The position numbers were made by a program, and so were the translations under genes. From Allomuricauda sp. (GTDB lineage Bacteria; Bacteroidota; Bacteroidia; Flavobacteriales; Flavobacteriaceae): 64,000 nucleotides of DNA. The notes under the pieces were generated by a model. The model saw only the letters and a list, made by a program, of their open reading frames with translations, had not been told where the DNA came from and did no database searches. The stretch covers positions 1,054,001-1,118,000 of the forward strand of contig NZ_JACESV010000002.1 in NCBI RefSeq assembly GCF_013911645.1. The letters are read 5' to 3'. Positions 1 to 10,506 of the stretch are shown here, in pieces (the stretch's first letter is position 1; every line of letters begins with the position of its first letter).

Positions 1-3000
1 CGGGAGTGTCAAGTTCAGGAGTTTGGTCCACAGGAATCAGTGTCATTGATATAAACAATGATGGATGGCTCGATATTTTGGTCTGTAAAAGTGGAGTTAG
101 TCATGGAAAAAATAGGCATAACGAGCTTTTTATAAACAATGGTACACTTAAAGAAGGAGGCATTCCGACGTTTACCGAATCTGCCGAAGCTTATGGAATT
201 GCTGATGTTGGTTTCTCGATTCATGCCGTTTTTTTCGATTATGACAAAGATGGTGATTTGGACTTTTATCTTTCCAACAATTCTTTGGAGCCAACAAGTA
301 TGGTGTTGGATGCCACCGCTGGCTTAAGGGATATTAGGGATCCTAAAGGAGGCAACAAGCTCTATAGGAACGATGGTGTGCCTAAATCTTTGGGAGGTAC
401 AGGTACTGGATTTACAGATGTGAGCGAACAAGCTGGTATTTATGCCAGTGCCATTGGATTTGGCCTAGGTGTTTCAATTGGCGATATTAACAGAGATGGG
501 TGGCCGGATATTTTTGTCGCCAATGACTTTTTTGAGAAGGACTATTTATACATCAATCAAGCTGATGGAACATTCAAGGAATCGTTGGAATCGACTTTGG
601 AAGAAATCAGTTTAGGCTCTATGGGTGTTGATATTGTTGATATGAACAATGACGGCTATCCGGAAATTTTTGTAACTGAGATGCTTCCTGAAGACGAAAC
701 TAGATTGAAATCAAAGACAGTTTTTGATGATTGGGACAGCTATAAGCTAAAGGTTAAGAACGGATATCACCGGCAGTTTCCTAGAAATGTTTTTCAGCTG
801 AACAATGGTGTTTCAAACAAGTCGGTACATTTTAGTGAAATTTCACGTTTCTCTGGTGTGGAAGCCACTGACTGGAGCTGGGGTGCCTTTATGGCTGACT
901 TTGACAACAATGGCAAAAATGAGATTTTTGTGACTAATGGTATGGTAAAGGATTTACAGGATCATGACTTCGCGGATTATTACTTTAACCCCCAAAAGCT
1001 GAGAGAAATCTATAAGAAAGAAGGAGCTGTAATCAAAAAATTGATAGATAGTATGCCGTCCGAACCAATCCCTAATTATATGTACAAAAATAGGGGTGGG
1101 TTACAGTTTTCTAATGTAAGTGAAGAATGGGGTCTTGGACAAAACGGGTTTTCCACTGGTGCTGCCTATGGTGATATGGACAACGATGGGGATCTTGATC
1201 TGATTGTAAGCAACAACAACATGCCTCCTTTCATATACCGAAACGAAACTAAGGGAGGCCACTTTCTAAACTTAAATTTAATTGGGCCTGAGAACAACAA
1301 GGGAGGCATTGGAAGTCAGGTCACCTTAAAAGTTTCCGGAAAACGTTATTTTAAGGAACTCTACCCAATGAGAGGAAGTATGTCTTCCGTGGATCCTCGT
1401 TTGCACTTTGGCTTGAAAGACGATAGTAGCATAGATACTTTGCAAGTAAGGTGGTCAAACGGGTCTGTTACCACACTGAACAATATCAAGCCAGATCAAT
1501 TTTTAACAGTGGAATATAATTTAGATAAAACCAATGCCGAAGTTCAGTTGGAGGAAACCAGGCTTTCTATGGTAGAGGGTGTTGATGATAGATTTGGTCT
1601 GGATTACGTTCATCAGGAAAATGATTTTGTCGATTTTGATTATGATAAGTTATTATTACATATGAATTCGTCGGAAGGTCCTAAAATAGCTGTAGGTGAT
1701 GTGAACAACAATGGTTTGCCCGATGTTTTTGTTGGGGCTTCAAAGGGTTTTACAGGGGGGTTGTACCAAATGCAAGCCTCTGGAAAATTCCTTAGAACCA
1801 ATACTGCCATCTTCGAAGAAAGTCAGGGATCAGAGGATACTGATGCTGTTTTTGTTGACGTAGACAACGATGGAGACCAAGATTTGATAGTCGCAAGTGG
1901 AGGTTATGAATTCTCAGCAAACTCATTTGCCCTGGCAGATCGACTTTACAAAAACGACGGCAAAGGTAATTTTTCCAAGCCAATTCCTATTACTCCAGCA
2001 AATAAATTGGTGTCTACATCTTGTTTGGCACTCTCAGATTATGATAAGGATGGTGATATGGACATTTTTCTAGGGGGACGATACCGCCCTTTGTCATACG
2101 GTCTTCCTGAAAGCGGGTATATATTGGAAAATGATGGTAAAGGGAATTTCAAAAGCGTCCTTGGCATCAAAGTAAGCGACCTTACGGATATCGGAATGAT
2201 AACGGATGCTTCTTGGTTCGATATCGATAGGGATGGAGACGATGATCTTGTTTTGGTCGGGGATTGGATGTCTATTAAGGTTTTTATCAATACTCATGGG
2301 ACATTGCAGGATGCCACTGATACCTGGGGATTCACCAACGAAAAAGGATTCTGGAATGTGCTGCACAAATCAGATGTTGACAAGGACGGAGATTACGATC
2401 TTATTGTTGGTAATCTCGGTACCAATACAATGCTCAGAGCTTCTCGGGATAATCCTGTTTCTATGTATGTCAATGATTTTGATGGGAATAGTAAAATTGA
2501 CCACATCATCACGGTTGGAAAGAATGGAAAATCTTATCCGGTAGCACAGAAAAAAGATATTACGGGTCAATTGACATATCTGAGAAAGAGATATCTCAAA
2601 AGTGAGGATTATGCTCTCCAGACAGTCCAGGACATTTTCAAGGAAGAACAAATTGAGAATTCATTAAGGTTGGATGTTCTTTCCACCGCATCTGCAATTT
2701 TTTGGAACGAAAATGGTCATTTCGAAAAGCAAGAACTCCCATATGAGGCTCAATTGGGTCCTGTGTATGCCATAGAAACCGAAGATTTGGATGGTGATGG
2801 TAACAATGAGATTATTTTAGGTGGAAATTTATTTAAAGCAAAGCCTCAAATAGGAATATATAGCGGTTTACAGGGGGTTGTATTGAAATATTTGGGCGAT
2901 AAAAAATTTGAATCCATATCTGCAACGAATTCTGGATTTTTTGTTAGAGGTGAAATAAGGGATATTAAAAGAATTGAACTGGATGGTAAGAAGTCTTTGT

Positions 3001-3053
3001 TGGTGTCGAGAAACAATGATACGATAAAACTTTTTAAGGCCACTACCAAATAA
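1..3053 (+). CDS. FG-GAP/VCBS repeat protein with ASPIC/UnbV domain (5' end outside window)
   Basis: Large repeat protein, probably exported and surface-attached like its two downstream paralogues. The visible part carries many Asp-rich calcium-binding type repeats of the form D-x-N-x-D-G-x-x-D-I (for example DINNDGWLDI, DMDNDGDLDL, DVDNDGDQDL), as in FG-GAP/VCBS beta-propeller proteins. An ASPIC/UnbV segment lies near bp 1310-1530, ending in a 'HFGL..ID.L.V.W' pattern. A second propeller-like half follows. The frame is open to the window edge: alignment with the paralogue at 3644 shows that roughly the first 120-140 residues, including any signal peptide, are missing. The GTG at position 6 is therefore not the true start. 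Role is unknown; such genes often sit near SusC/SusD-type loci in Bacteroidota, which is inference here because the upstream genes are not visible. Confidence 0.85.
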   Translation, partial: GVSSSGVWSTGISVIDINNDGWLDILVCKSGVSHGKNRHNELFINNGTLKEGGIPTFTESAEAYGIADVGFSIHAVFFDYDKDGDLDFYLSNNSLEPTSMVLDATAGLRDIRDPKGGNKLYRNDGVPKSLGGTGTGFTDVSEQAGIYASAIGFGLGVSIGDINRDGWPDIFVANDFFEKDYLYINQADGTFKESLESTLEEISLGSMGVDIVDMNNDGYPEIFVTEMLPEDETRLKSKTVFDDWDSYKLKVKNGYHRQFPRNVFQLNNGVSNKSVHFSEISRFSGVEATDWSWGAFMADFDNNGKNEIFVTNGMVKDLQDHDFADYYFNPQKLREIYKKEGAVIKKLIDSMPSEPIPNYMYKNRGGLQFSNVSEEWGLGQNGFSTGAAYGDMDNDGDLDLIVSNNNMPPFIYRNETKGGHFLNLNLIGPENNKGGIGSQVTLKVSGKRYFKELYPMRGSMSSVDPRLHFGLKDDSSIDTLQVRWSNGSVTTLNNIKPDQFLTVEYNLDKTNAEVQLEETRLSMVEGVDDRFGLDYVHQENDFVDFDYDKLLLHMNSSEGPKIAVGDVNNNGLPDVFVGASKGFTGGLYQMQASGKFLRTNTAIFEESQGSEDTDAVFVDVDNDGDQDLIVASGGYEFSANSFALADRLYKNDGKGNFSKPIPITPANKLVSTSCLALSDYDKDGDMDIFLGGRYRPLSYGLPESGYILENDGKGNFKSVLGIKVSDLTDIGMITDASWFDIDRDGDDDLVLVGDWMSIKVFINTHGTLQDATDTWGFTNEKGFWNVLHKSDVDKDGDYDLIVGNLGTNTMLRASRDNPVSMYVNDFDGNSKIDHIITVGKNGKSYPVAQKKDITGQLTYLRKRYLKSEDYALQTVQDIFKEEQIENSLRLDVLSTASAIFWNENGHFEKQELPYEAQLGPVYAIETEDLDGDGNNEIILGGNLFKAKPQIGIYSGLQGVVLKYLGDKKFESISATNSGFFVRGEIRDIKRIELDGKKSLLVSRNNDTIKLFKATTK

Positions 3054-3065
3054 TGATGGTTATAT

Positions 3066-3644
3066 ATGCGACATAGGATAGTAATGATATGGCAATATCT
3101 ATTGATCGGTTGTTTACTTAGCATGACTGGATGTAAATCCTCCCACGAAGATTTAGTGCAAGAGGAATTAAATTCCGGAAAAGTTAATGATAGTCTTTGG
3201 TATGGGATTGAATTCAAGATGACCCGTACAGAATTCGAGGAAGAAATTTTTAAAATGAATCAGAAAGGACTCTTTATGGAATCTGCATTGGGACTTATAG
3301 ATATCAAGTTCCCTGATCGTTTCAAATACCCCGTCAGGTGTGAATTTTATCCAGAATTCAGCAATGAGGTTATCGTGGGGATGTCAGGAAGGTTCAGTTA
3401 CCTGTATTGGAACGGTTTTAATAGAAATTATGACAATATTGTATTGCTGCAAGAGCTTTTGCCAAAATTTGAGATATGGTTTAAAGGAAATGGATTTATA
3501 GAAATGGAAACAAATGAACCTGCCAATAGGGTAGGTCCAGTATATGTAAAGATCGATGGGAATCGTGAACTAAAGGTGTGGAACGACATCAATCTTGAGC
3601 ATGTTTATTTTAGTTTTAAAGACTTGACAAAACAATCAAAATAA
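3066..3644 (+). CDS. Small lipoprotein of unknown function
   Basis: 192 residues. The N-terminus is a lipoprotein signal: a hydrophobic stretch followed by LSMTGC, so Cys23 would be lipidated and Lys-Ser follow it. An internal ATG at Met7 is an alternative start that leaves the signal intact. The mature part has no motif I recognise; it is mixed alpha/beta in appearance with several aromatic residues (FSYLYWNGFNRNYDN). It lies 12 bp after the first repeat protein, and its TAA overlaps the ATG of the next repeat protein by one base, so the genes are almost certainly co-transcribed and translationally coupled. A role accessory to the neighbouring surface proteins is plausible but unproven. Confidence 0.7.
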   Translation: MRHRIVMIWQYLLIGCLLSMTGCKSSHEDLVQEELNSGKVNDSLWYGIEFKMTRTEFEEEIFKMNQKGLFMESALGLIDIKFPDRFKYPVRCEFYPEFSNEVIVGMSGRFSYLYWNGFNRNYDNIVLLQELLPKFEIWFKGNGFIEMETNEPANRVGPVYVKIDGNRELKVWNDINLEHVYFSFKDLTKQSK

Positions 3645-6600
3645 TGGATGTCAAAGGATTGCTCATAAAAATTGAAGCCAGATTGCTGGTTCTTATGGTC
3701 CTTCTTGCTTTATGTTGTTTGGGCATTTCTTGTGTTGAAAAAAAGAAAGAAAAGAGGCCTCTTTTTGAATCCATGTCCATGGAAGAGACAGGCTTGTTTT
3801 TTGAAAACACTCTAAATTACACCAATGAATTTAATATTTATAAATACCGTAATTATTACAATGGGGGAGGAGTTGGTCTTGGGGATGTAAACAACGATGG
3901 TCTGTTGGATGTATATATGACTGCCAACCTATTGCCAAACAAGCTGTTTTTGAATCGCGGCAATTTTCAATTTGAAGACGTGACAGAAAGTGCTGGTGTT
4001 TCCGGTATGCGAGCGTGGTCGACCGGGGTTTCAATGGTCGATATCAATTCGGACGGGTGGTTGGATATATATGTTTGTAATTCTGGTGGTATCAAGGGGG
4101 ACAATAAACAAAATGAATTCTTTATTAACAATAGGGATGGTACTTTTACTGATATGGCTGAGGAACTGGGTCTGGCGGACCAAGGACTTTCGACCCATGC
4201 CGCTTTTTTCGATTTTGACGGAGATGGTGACCTAGATGTATATATTCTAAACAATTCCTATAGGTCTATTCGTAGCTTTGATCTTGAGGCCAATGAACGT
4301 AAGGTACATAACAAGCTGGGTGGTGACAAGCTTCTTCGTAACGATGGTATGGTTTTTAAAAATGTTACCGAAGAAGCCGGAATTTATAGTAGTGAAATAG
4401 GATTTGGCCTTGGTATATCGGTAAGTGATCTTAATCGAGATGGTTGGCCCGACCTCTATATTTCCAATGATTTTTTTGAGAAGGATTACATCTACATGAA
4501 CAATGGTGATGGTACATTTTCTGAAAATCTTGAGGAGCAAATGCGATCCATCAGCATGGGGTCCATGGGGTCGGATATTGCTGATATTTCTGGCGATGGA
4601 TATCCAGAGATATTTGTCACCGAAATGCTGCCCGAGTCAGATGGCCGCTTAAAGACCACAATGGTGTTCGAAAACTGGGATCAATACCAAAACAACCTTA
4701 AAAATGGGTATTATCACCAATACACCCGAAATATGCTCCACCAACATAATGGCAAAACAGATGGACAGATTACCTTCAGTGAAATTGGTCGTTTGGTGGG
4801 GATTGAGGCAACCGACTGGAGCTGGAGCCCACTGATTTCCGATTTTAATTACGATGGTTACAATGATATTTTTATTTCAAATGGATTGGTCAAAGACCTT
4901 TTGAACCGGGATTACACCAACTACGTAGTGAGTGAGGAGGTGGCCAAAATGGTAGAGAAAAAATCTGGGGTGGACTACAAACATTTAGTGGATTTGATGC
5001 CACCCAACAAAATTTCAAATTACATGTATTCTGGAGGTCCCGATCTATCCTTTACGAATACTGCCAAAGAATGGGGTTTGGCGGAGCCATCACATTCCAA
5101 CGGAGCAGCCTATGGCGATTTGGACAATGACGGGGATTTGGACCTTATCGTGAACAATGCCAATATGCCACTTTTTGTGTATAAAAACACCACCGTAGAG
5201 CAACATCCAGAGGCCCACTATTTAAAAATTAAACTGTTGGGCGCTCAAAAAAACCGACAGGCCATTGGTACAAAAGTGACCTTGAAGGCCAATGGAAAAC
5301 TGTTCTACAAAGAACAATTTTTAAATCGGGGGTTTCAGTCCACTATTGATCCCACACTCAATTTCGGACTCGGTCCTATCCAAAAAATAGATAGTGTGAT
5401 CATCGATTGGCCCTATGGAGGTACCACATATCTGACCGATGTCCAATCCAATCAGACCCTGACAGTTGATGAGCAAACCATTCAAAAAATAAACCCTTCG
5501 CCATTCCTTTCAGGAAATGATTCAAAACTGTTCCAAAAATTAAAGAGCACTGAAGTTATGGATTTCATTCACATGGAAAATGCCTTTGTTGATTTTGATT
5601 ATGACCGATTGCTCTATCATTTCAAATCCACACAGGGACCAAAAATTGCTGAAGCCGATGTAAATAACGATGGTTTGCAGGATGTCTTCATTGGAGGGGC
5701 AAAAGGAACGGCGGGATCACTGTTTATCCAGCAAAGCAACGGAGCTTTTATGAAGACCAATATGGCGCTATTCGAGGAGGACAAGGAATCGGAAGATTTG
5801 GGTTGTACTTTCTTTGATGCCAATAACGATGGCGACCTGGATTTGTATGTGACCAGTGGGGGTATAGAATTTACGGGAAATTCATTTGCCTTGGTGGACA
5901 GATTGTACTTCAATGATGGTAAGGGCAATTTTGAAAAATCGAAACAATTGCTCCCCAATGCAAAACCAGAAAGTACGTCATCCGTTGTGTCCGCAGATTA
6001 TGACGGTGATGGGGATTTGGACCTTTTTGTGGGGGTACGCCTCAAAATCAAGAATTATGGTGTGCCACAATCAAGTTACCTTTTGGAGAATGATGGAACA
6101 GGAAATTTCACCGATGTAACTTCCCAAAATGCTAGCGCTTTGTTGAATTTGGGTCTGGTGACCGATGCAAAATGGGTCGATTTTGACAATGATGGCGATC
6201 AAGACCTTTTGGTGGTCGGTAAGTGGATGCCCATCACCCTTTTGGAAAACAGGAATGGAGTTTTGGAGCCAGCTCAAATCGGCCCATTTAAAGATACCAC
6301 AGGCTGGTGGAACACATGCCAAGTGACGGATTTGAACAATGATGGTTATCCTGACTTTGTTTTGGGCAACCACGGACTAAACTCCCGTTTTAAGGCGAGT
6401 GCGGACAAGCCTTTGTATTGTTACATCAATGATTTTGATGGAAATGGAGATGTGGAACAAATTATTTGCAAGTACATTGGGGACAAGGCCTATGTGACCC
6501 CAATGCGGCAAGATATTGTTCAGCAGATGCCCTATCTGTTCAAAAAATACAACTCCTACGAATCCTATAAAGAGCAAACCATTGAACAAGTATTTTCAGC

Positions 6601-7006
6601 AGAAGAATTGAAAGGGGCCATTGTCCATGAAACCAAAATGTTGGAAAGTGTTGTCGTACTAAGTAATGGAAACGGAGGTTTTACCATAAAACCATTACCT
6701 AAAGAAGCGCAGATTTCCCCAACATTTGCGGTATTGTTGGATGACTTTAATGATGATGGGTCTATTGATGTGATGCTTGGTGGGAATTTGTTTGGGGTTA
6801 AGCCTGAAGTGGGCAGGTACGATGCAAGTTACGGAACCGTATTGCTGAACAATGGCAAAGGTAATTTTGAAGTGGCGGGAACCAAAGAATCGGGCATAAA
6901 CATGGAGGGCGAAATTAGGGACATCAAAAAACTGGAAGTGGTAGGAAAAGAACTCATAATTGTGGCTCGAAACAACGATTCCCTAGAGGTATACAGAAAA
7001 AATTAA
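3644..7006 (+). CDS. FG-GAP/VCBS repeat lipoprotein with ASPIC/UnbV domain
   Basis: 1120 residues. A lipoprotein signal peptide ends at LGISC (Cys30), followed by a Lys/Glu-rich linker. The body has two sets of FG-GAP/VCBS-type repeats with D-x-N-x-D-G motifs (DVNNDGLLDVYM, DINSDGWLDIYV, DLDNDGDLDLIV, DFDNDGDQDLLV), separated by an ASPIC/UnbV-like region near residues 530-610 (GTKVTLKANGKLFYKE ... FGLGPIQKIDSVIIDW). It is a close paralogue of the genes on both sides. Its start codon overlaps the stop of the small lipoprotein upstream. Such proteins are expected on the cell surface, with Ca2+ stabilising the propeller; ligand and function are unknown. Confidence 0.88.
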   Translation: MDVKGLLIKIEARLLVLMVLLALCCLGISCVEKKKEKRPLFESMSMEETGLFFENTLNYTNEFNIYKYRNYYNGGGVGLGDVNNDGLLDVYMTANLLPNKLFLNRGNFQFEDVTESAGVSGMRAWSTGVSMVDINSDGWLDIYVCNSGGIKGDNKQNEFFINNRDGTFTDMAEELGLADQGLSTHAAFFDFDGDGDLDVYILNNSYRSIRSFDLEANERKVHNKLGGDKLLRNDGMVFKNVTEEAGIYSSEIGFGLGISVSDLNRDGWPDLYISNDFFEKDYIYMNNGDGTFSENLEEQMRSISMGSMGSDIADISGDGYPEIFVTEMLPESDGRLKTTMVFENWDQYQNNLKNGYYHQYTRNMLHQHNGKTDGQITFSEIGRLVGIEATDWSWSPLISDFNYDGYNDIFISNGLVKDLLNRDYTNYVVSEEVAKMVEKKSGVDYKHLVDLMPPNKISNYMYSGGPDLSFTNTAKEWGLAEPSHSNGAAYGDLDNDGDLDLIVNNANMPLFVYKNTTVEQHPEAHYLKIKLLGAQKNRQAIGTKVTLKANGKLFYKEQFLNRGFQSTIDPTLNFGLGPIQKIDSVIIDWPYGGTTYLTDVQSNQTLTVDEQTIQKINPSPFLSGNDSKLFQKLKSTEVMDFIHMENAFVDFDYDRLLYHFKSTQGPKIAEADVNNDGLQDVFIGGAKGTAGSLFIQQSNGAFMKTNMALFEEDKESEDLGCTFFDANNDGDLDLYVTSGGIEFTGNSFALVDRLYFNDGKGNFEKSKQLLPNAKPESTSSVVSADYDGDGDLDLFVGVRLKIKNYGVPQSSYLLENDGTGNFTDVTSQNASALLNLGLVTDAKWVDFDNDGDQDLLVVGKWMPITLLENRNGVLEPAQIGPFKDTTGWWNTCQVTDLNNDGYPDFVLGNHGLNSRFKASADKPLYCYINDFDGNGDVEQIICKYIGDKAYVTPMRQDIVQQMPYLFKKYNSYESYKEQTIEQVFSAEELKGAIVHETKMLESVVVLSNGNGGFTIKPLPKEAQISPTFAVLLDDFNDDGSIDVMLGGNLFGVKPEVGRYDASYGTVLLNNGKGNFEVAGTKESGINMEGEIRDIKKLEVVGKELIIVARNNDSLEVYRKN

Positions 7007-7021
7007 AACACAGACGGACAG

Positions 7022-10000
7022 ATGAAAATAGTGGTAGATATAAAAGTGAAGAGGAACATAGGAAATTCAAATCCTATGGTTTTCCGTATTGTTTTTTTGG
7101 TATCCGTTTGGTCCTTATTGTTTCTTGCAAGTTGTACCAAGGATGAAGGTAAACTTTTCAAAAAAATGTCTTCCTATTCCACAGGAATAGATTTCTCAAA
7201 TGATATTGAGGAATCGGAAGAGTTGAACATCGTGGAATACATTTATATGTACAATGGAGGCGGAGTGGCCGCAGGGGATATCAACAATGATGGACTGCCT
7301 GATTTATTGTTCACCTCAAACCAAGGAGCGGATAAACTTTACCTTAATGAAGGGGGGCTTGAATTCAAGGACATTACCGAAATGGCGGGTGTCGCTGGTC
7401 CGGAAGGTAGCACCTCTTGGACTACGGGAGTGACCATGGCAGACGTGAATGGAGACGGATGGTTGGACATTTATATTTGTCAGGTGAATGGGTTTAAAAA
7501 TCTTCAAGGCAAGAACAGGCTCTACATCAACAACAAGGACAACACCTTTACCGAAAACGCTGGTGAATATGGTCTTGACATAGCCAGTTATTCCCAGCAT
7601 GCAACCTTTTTCGATTACGATAAAGATGGAGATCTTGATATGTACCTCTTAAACCACTCTATACATTCCACGGAATCTTACAAACCCTCAAAATTTAGGG
7701 AAGAACGTGATGATTTGGCCGGTGACAGGATTTTTAGAAATGATGGGGATAAGTTTGTGGATGTAAGTGAGGAGGCCGGTATTTTTGGCGGTACCATGGG
7801 CTACGGACTCGCTGTTAGCACGGGCGATATCAACAATGATGGCTGGCCCGATATTTATGTTTCCAATGATTTTCATGAAAACGATTACCTCTATTATAAT
7901 AACCAAGACGGTACTTTCAGTGAGAAAATAACAGCATCCACGGGTCATGTCAGTGCCTTTTCCATGGGCAATGATATTTCGGATTACAACAATGATGGCT
8001 GGCTGGATATTGCCACAATGGATATGAAACCATTTGATGAAAGTATATCCAAAAAAACCAGCGGTGTGGACCCATACGATATTTACCAATACAAAAGGCA
8101 GTTTGGCTATCATCATCAATACGGTCGGAATATGCTTCAAGCCAATGCCGGTCCTTTGCTTGGTGAAGACTTGGTTCAGTTCCGGGAAGTAGGGCAATAT
8201 CAAGGTGTTGAAGCCACGGATTGGAGTTGGAGTGTCATTTTTGATGATTTGGACAATAACGGGACCAAGGATATGTTCGTCTCGAACGGTATTCCAAAAC
8301 GGCCAAACAATCTTGATTTCACCAATTATACTTCGAATGACTACATAAAGGCGGATTCCATTTCCACCCTTCAATTAATTGAATTGATCCCGAAAGGTGA
8401 TATCGAAAATATGGCCTATCGAAACAATGGAGAAAAGTTTGAGGAAGTGGGCAATGTTTGGGGGCTCGACTTTAAGGGGTTGTCCAATGGGGCTATCACC
8501 GTTGACCTTGACAATGATGGTGACTTGGATATTGTAACCAATAATTTAGACGATGATGCCGGTATTTTTGAAAACCGCTTGATGGAACAACAGCCCAAGT
8601 CCTTTTTAAAAGTTAAGCTGAATGGAAATGACAAGAATACGTTTGGTATTGGAGCTAGAGTAAAAATAGAAACCGCCTCGGGAATTCAGATTCAAGAAGT
8701 AAAATCCACCAAAGGATGGTTGTCTTCAGCTATTGTTGACGTGCATTTTGGGTTGGGGGATGATGATAAGATTTATAAAACAACCATCAGTTGGCCAGAT
8801 GACACCGTTGAAAAAATCAAAAATGTGGCAGTCAACACCACTCTTAAAGTTGATCAGTCTAATGCTAAAAAATCTGACGGTTCCTATACAACGCAGAAAG
8901 CATCAAAGCTATTTGTGGATGTTTCACAGGATTCAGGGATAGATTTCATCCATGAGGAAAACTTTTTCGTGGATTTCTCCGTGGAGCAACTTATCCCACA
9001 TTTAATATCCACTGAAGGTCCAAAGATTGCTGTTGGTGATGTTAATGGGGACGGATTGGATGACTTTTTTATTGGAGGTGCCAAAGATCAGGCGGGGAGT
9101 TTGTTTTTGCAACAAAAGGGAAAAGAGACCTATTTCGAAAAGGGAAATACGAACGTTTTTGAAAAGGATAAGTTCTGTGAGGATGTTGGAGTCTCGTTTT
9201 TGGATGTTGATGGGGATGGGGACTTGGACCTCTACATTGCGAGTGGAGGAGGAGAACCAGATAAAAGTGTTCGGGTAAGGGATAGACTTTACTATAATGA
9301 TGGGAAAGGAAATTTCACCCTTATGGAAGACGCTGTACCCGGCAATCGGTTTAATGCGTCGTGCGTGGTTTCGGGCGATTTCAACAACGACGGCAACCCT
9401 GATTTTTTCATCGGGGGGCGTTCCACACCTCACGAATATGGGAACCCAGGCATAAGTCGGGTGCTAATCAATGATGGAACAGGAAAGTTCAGTGATCAAA
9501 CCTCGGGCTACTTGAGTTATAATGGCCGTATTGGCATGGTGACCGATGCTGCTTGGTTGAGGACATCCCGAGAGCTTGTGGTTGTTGGGGAATGGATGCC
9601 CATTAGTATTTTTAAGTATCAGGACGACCAAGTTTTTGTCAGCACCATTGATAATTCTTCCGGATGGTGGAACACCATTGAAGCAGTGGATTTGGACGGC
9701 GACGGAGATCAGGATTTCCTTCTTGGGAATATGGGACTGAACACCAATTTATCCGCTTCACCTGAAAAACCGATAGATCTTTATTTGCGGGATTTTGATG
9801 GCAATCTGGCCTACGACCCTGTTATGGCCTATTACAGAAATGATAAACAATGGGTATATCCCGGTCTGGATATGCTCTCCAAACAGATTGTAAGTGTAAA
9901 AAAGGTGTACAAGACCTATGAAAAATACGCATCGAGCACTTTCAATGAAATTTTTCCGGAGGAACAGTTGGCAAACAGTTATCATCTTCAGGTGCAGACG

Positions 10001-10381
10001 TTAGCCTCAATTTGGTTGGAAAACAGAGGGGATTCAACATTTATGATGCACGATTTGCCCATCGAAGCTCAGCTTTCGCCCATTTATGGATTTTCCACCC
10101 AAGATGTTGACCTAGACGGAAACCTTGATGTGCTGGCCGTGGGCAACTTTTTTGGAAACCAACCTGACATGGGACGGAGTGATGCATCTTTTGGAGTATT
10201 TCTCAAAGGAAAGGGGAATGGGGAGTTGGAATATATGGACAATAAAGAATCCGGTTTTTCTTTGGCAGGCGAAGCACGGGATATTAAAATAGTAAAAAGT
10301 TCTAAGGACGAATCCCTTATTCTCGTGAGCAGAAACAACACGGATACCCGGGTTTTTAAAATTCGCGGTGAGCAACAATAA
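7022..10381 (+). CDS. FG-GAP/VCBS repeat lipoprotein with ASPIC/UnbV domain
   Basis: 1119 residues, third tandem paralogue. The signal region (VFLVSVWSLLFLASC, Cys38) indicates a lipoprotein. A start at Met19 (position 7076) would give a more usual signal length, so the first 18 residues are uncertain. Calcium-type repeats (DINNDGLPDLLF, DVNGDGWLDIYI, DYDKDGDLDMYL, DVNGDGLDDFFI, DVDGDGDLDLYI) occur on both sides of a central ASPIC/UnbV region near residues 520-600. It starts 15 bp after its neighbour, so the same operon is likely. A small inverted repeat (ACCTC..GAGGT) follows the stop but lacks a clear T tract. Function unknown beyond a probable surface location. Confidence 0.87.
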   Translation: MKIVVDIKVKRNIGNSNPMVFRIVFLVSVWSLLFLASCTKDEGKLFKKMSSYSTGIDFSNDIEESEELNIVEYIYMYNGGGVAAGDINNDGLPDLLFTSNQGADKLYLNEGGLEFKDITEMAGVAGPEGSTSWTTGVTMADVNGDGWLDIYICQVNGFKNLQGKNRLYINNKDNTFTENAGEYGLDIASYSQHATFFDYDKDGDLDMYLLNHSIHSTESYKPSKFREERDDLAGDRIFRNDGDKFVDVSEEAGIFGGTMGYGLAVSTGDINNDGWPDIYVSNDFHENDYLYYNNQDGTFSEKITASTGHVSAFSMGNDISDYNNDGWLDIATMDMKPFDESISKKTSGVDPYDIYQYKRQFGYHHQYGRNMLQANAGPLLGEDLVQFREVGQYQGVEATDWSWSVIFDDLDNNGTKDMFVSNGIPKRPNNLDFTNYTSNDYIKADSISTLQLIELIPKGDIENMAYRNNGEKFEEVGNVWGLDFKGLSNGAITVDLDNDGDLDIVTNNLDDDAGIFENRLMEQQPKSFLKVKLNGNDKNTFGIGARVKIETASGIQIQEVKSTKGWLSSAIVDVHFGLGDDDKIYKTTISWPDDTVEKIKNVAVNTTLKVDQSNAKKSDGSYTTQKASKLFVDVSQDSGIDFIHEENFFVDFSVEQLIPHLISTEGPKIAVGDVNGDGLDDFFIGGAKDQAGSLFLQQKGKETYFEKGNTNVFEKDKFCEDVGVSFLDVDGDGDLDLYIASGGGEPDKSVRVRDRLYYNDGKGNFTLMEDAVPGNRFNASCVVSGDFNNDGNPDFFIGGRSTPHEYGNPGISRVLINDGTGKFSDQTSGYLSYNGRIGMVTDAAWLRTSRELVVVGEWMPISIFKYQDDQVFVSTIDNSSGWWNTIEAVDLDGDGDQDFLLGNMGLNTNLSASPEKPIDLYLRDFDGNLAYDPVMAYYRNDKQWVYPGLDMLSKQIVSVKKVYKTYEKYASSTFNEIFPEEQLANSYHLQVQTLASIWLENRGDSTFMMHDLPIEAQLSPIYGFSTQDVDLDGNLDVLAVGNFFGNQPDMGRSDASFGVFLKGKGNGELEYMDNKESGFSLAGEARDIKIVKSSKDESLILVSRNNTDTRVFKIRGEQQ

Positions 10382-10506
10382 TACCTCTGAAAGTTGAGGT
10401 TGAAATTTAGTAGGGTGAAGTTTAAACGGTAAAATAGATTCCGATGGAAGATTTCATCGGATAAAACCTATAAATCAATGCGTTGGGCATTTAATTAATT
10501 CAAGAA

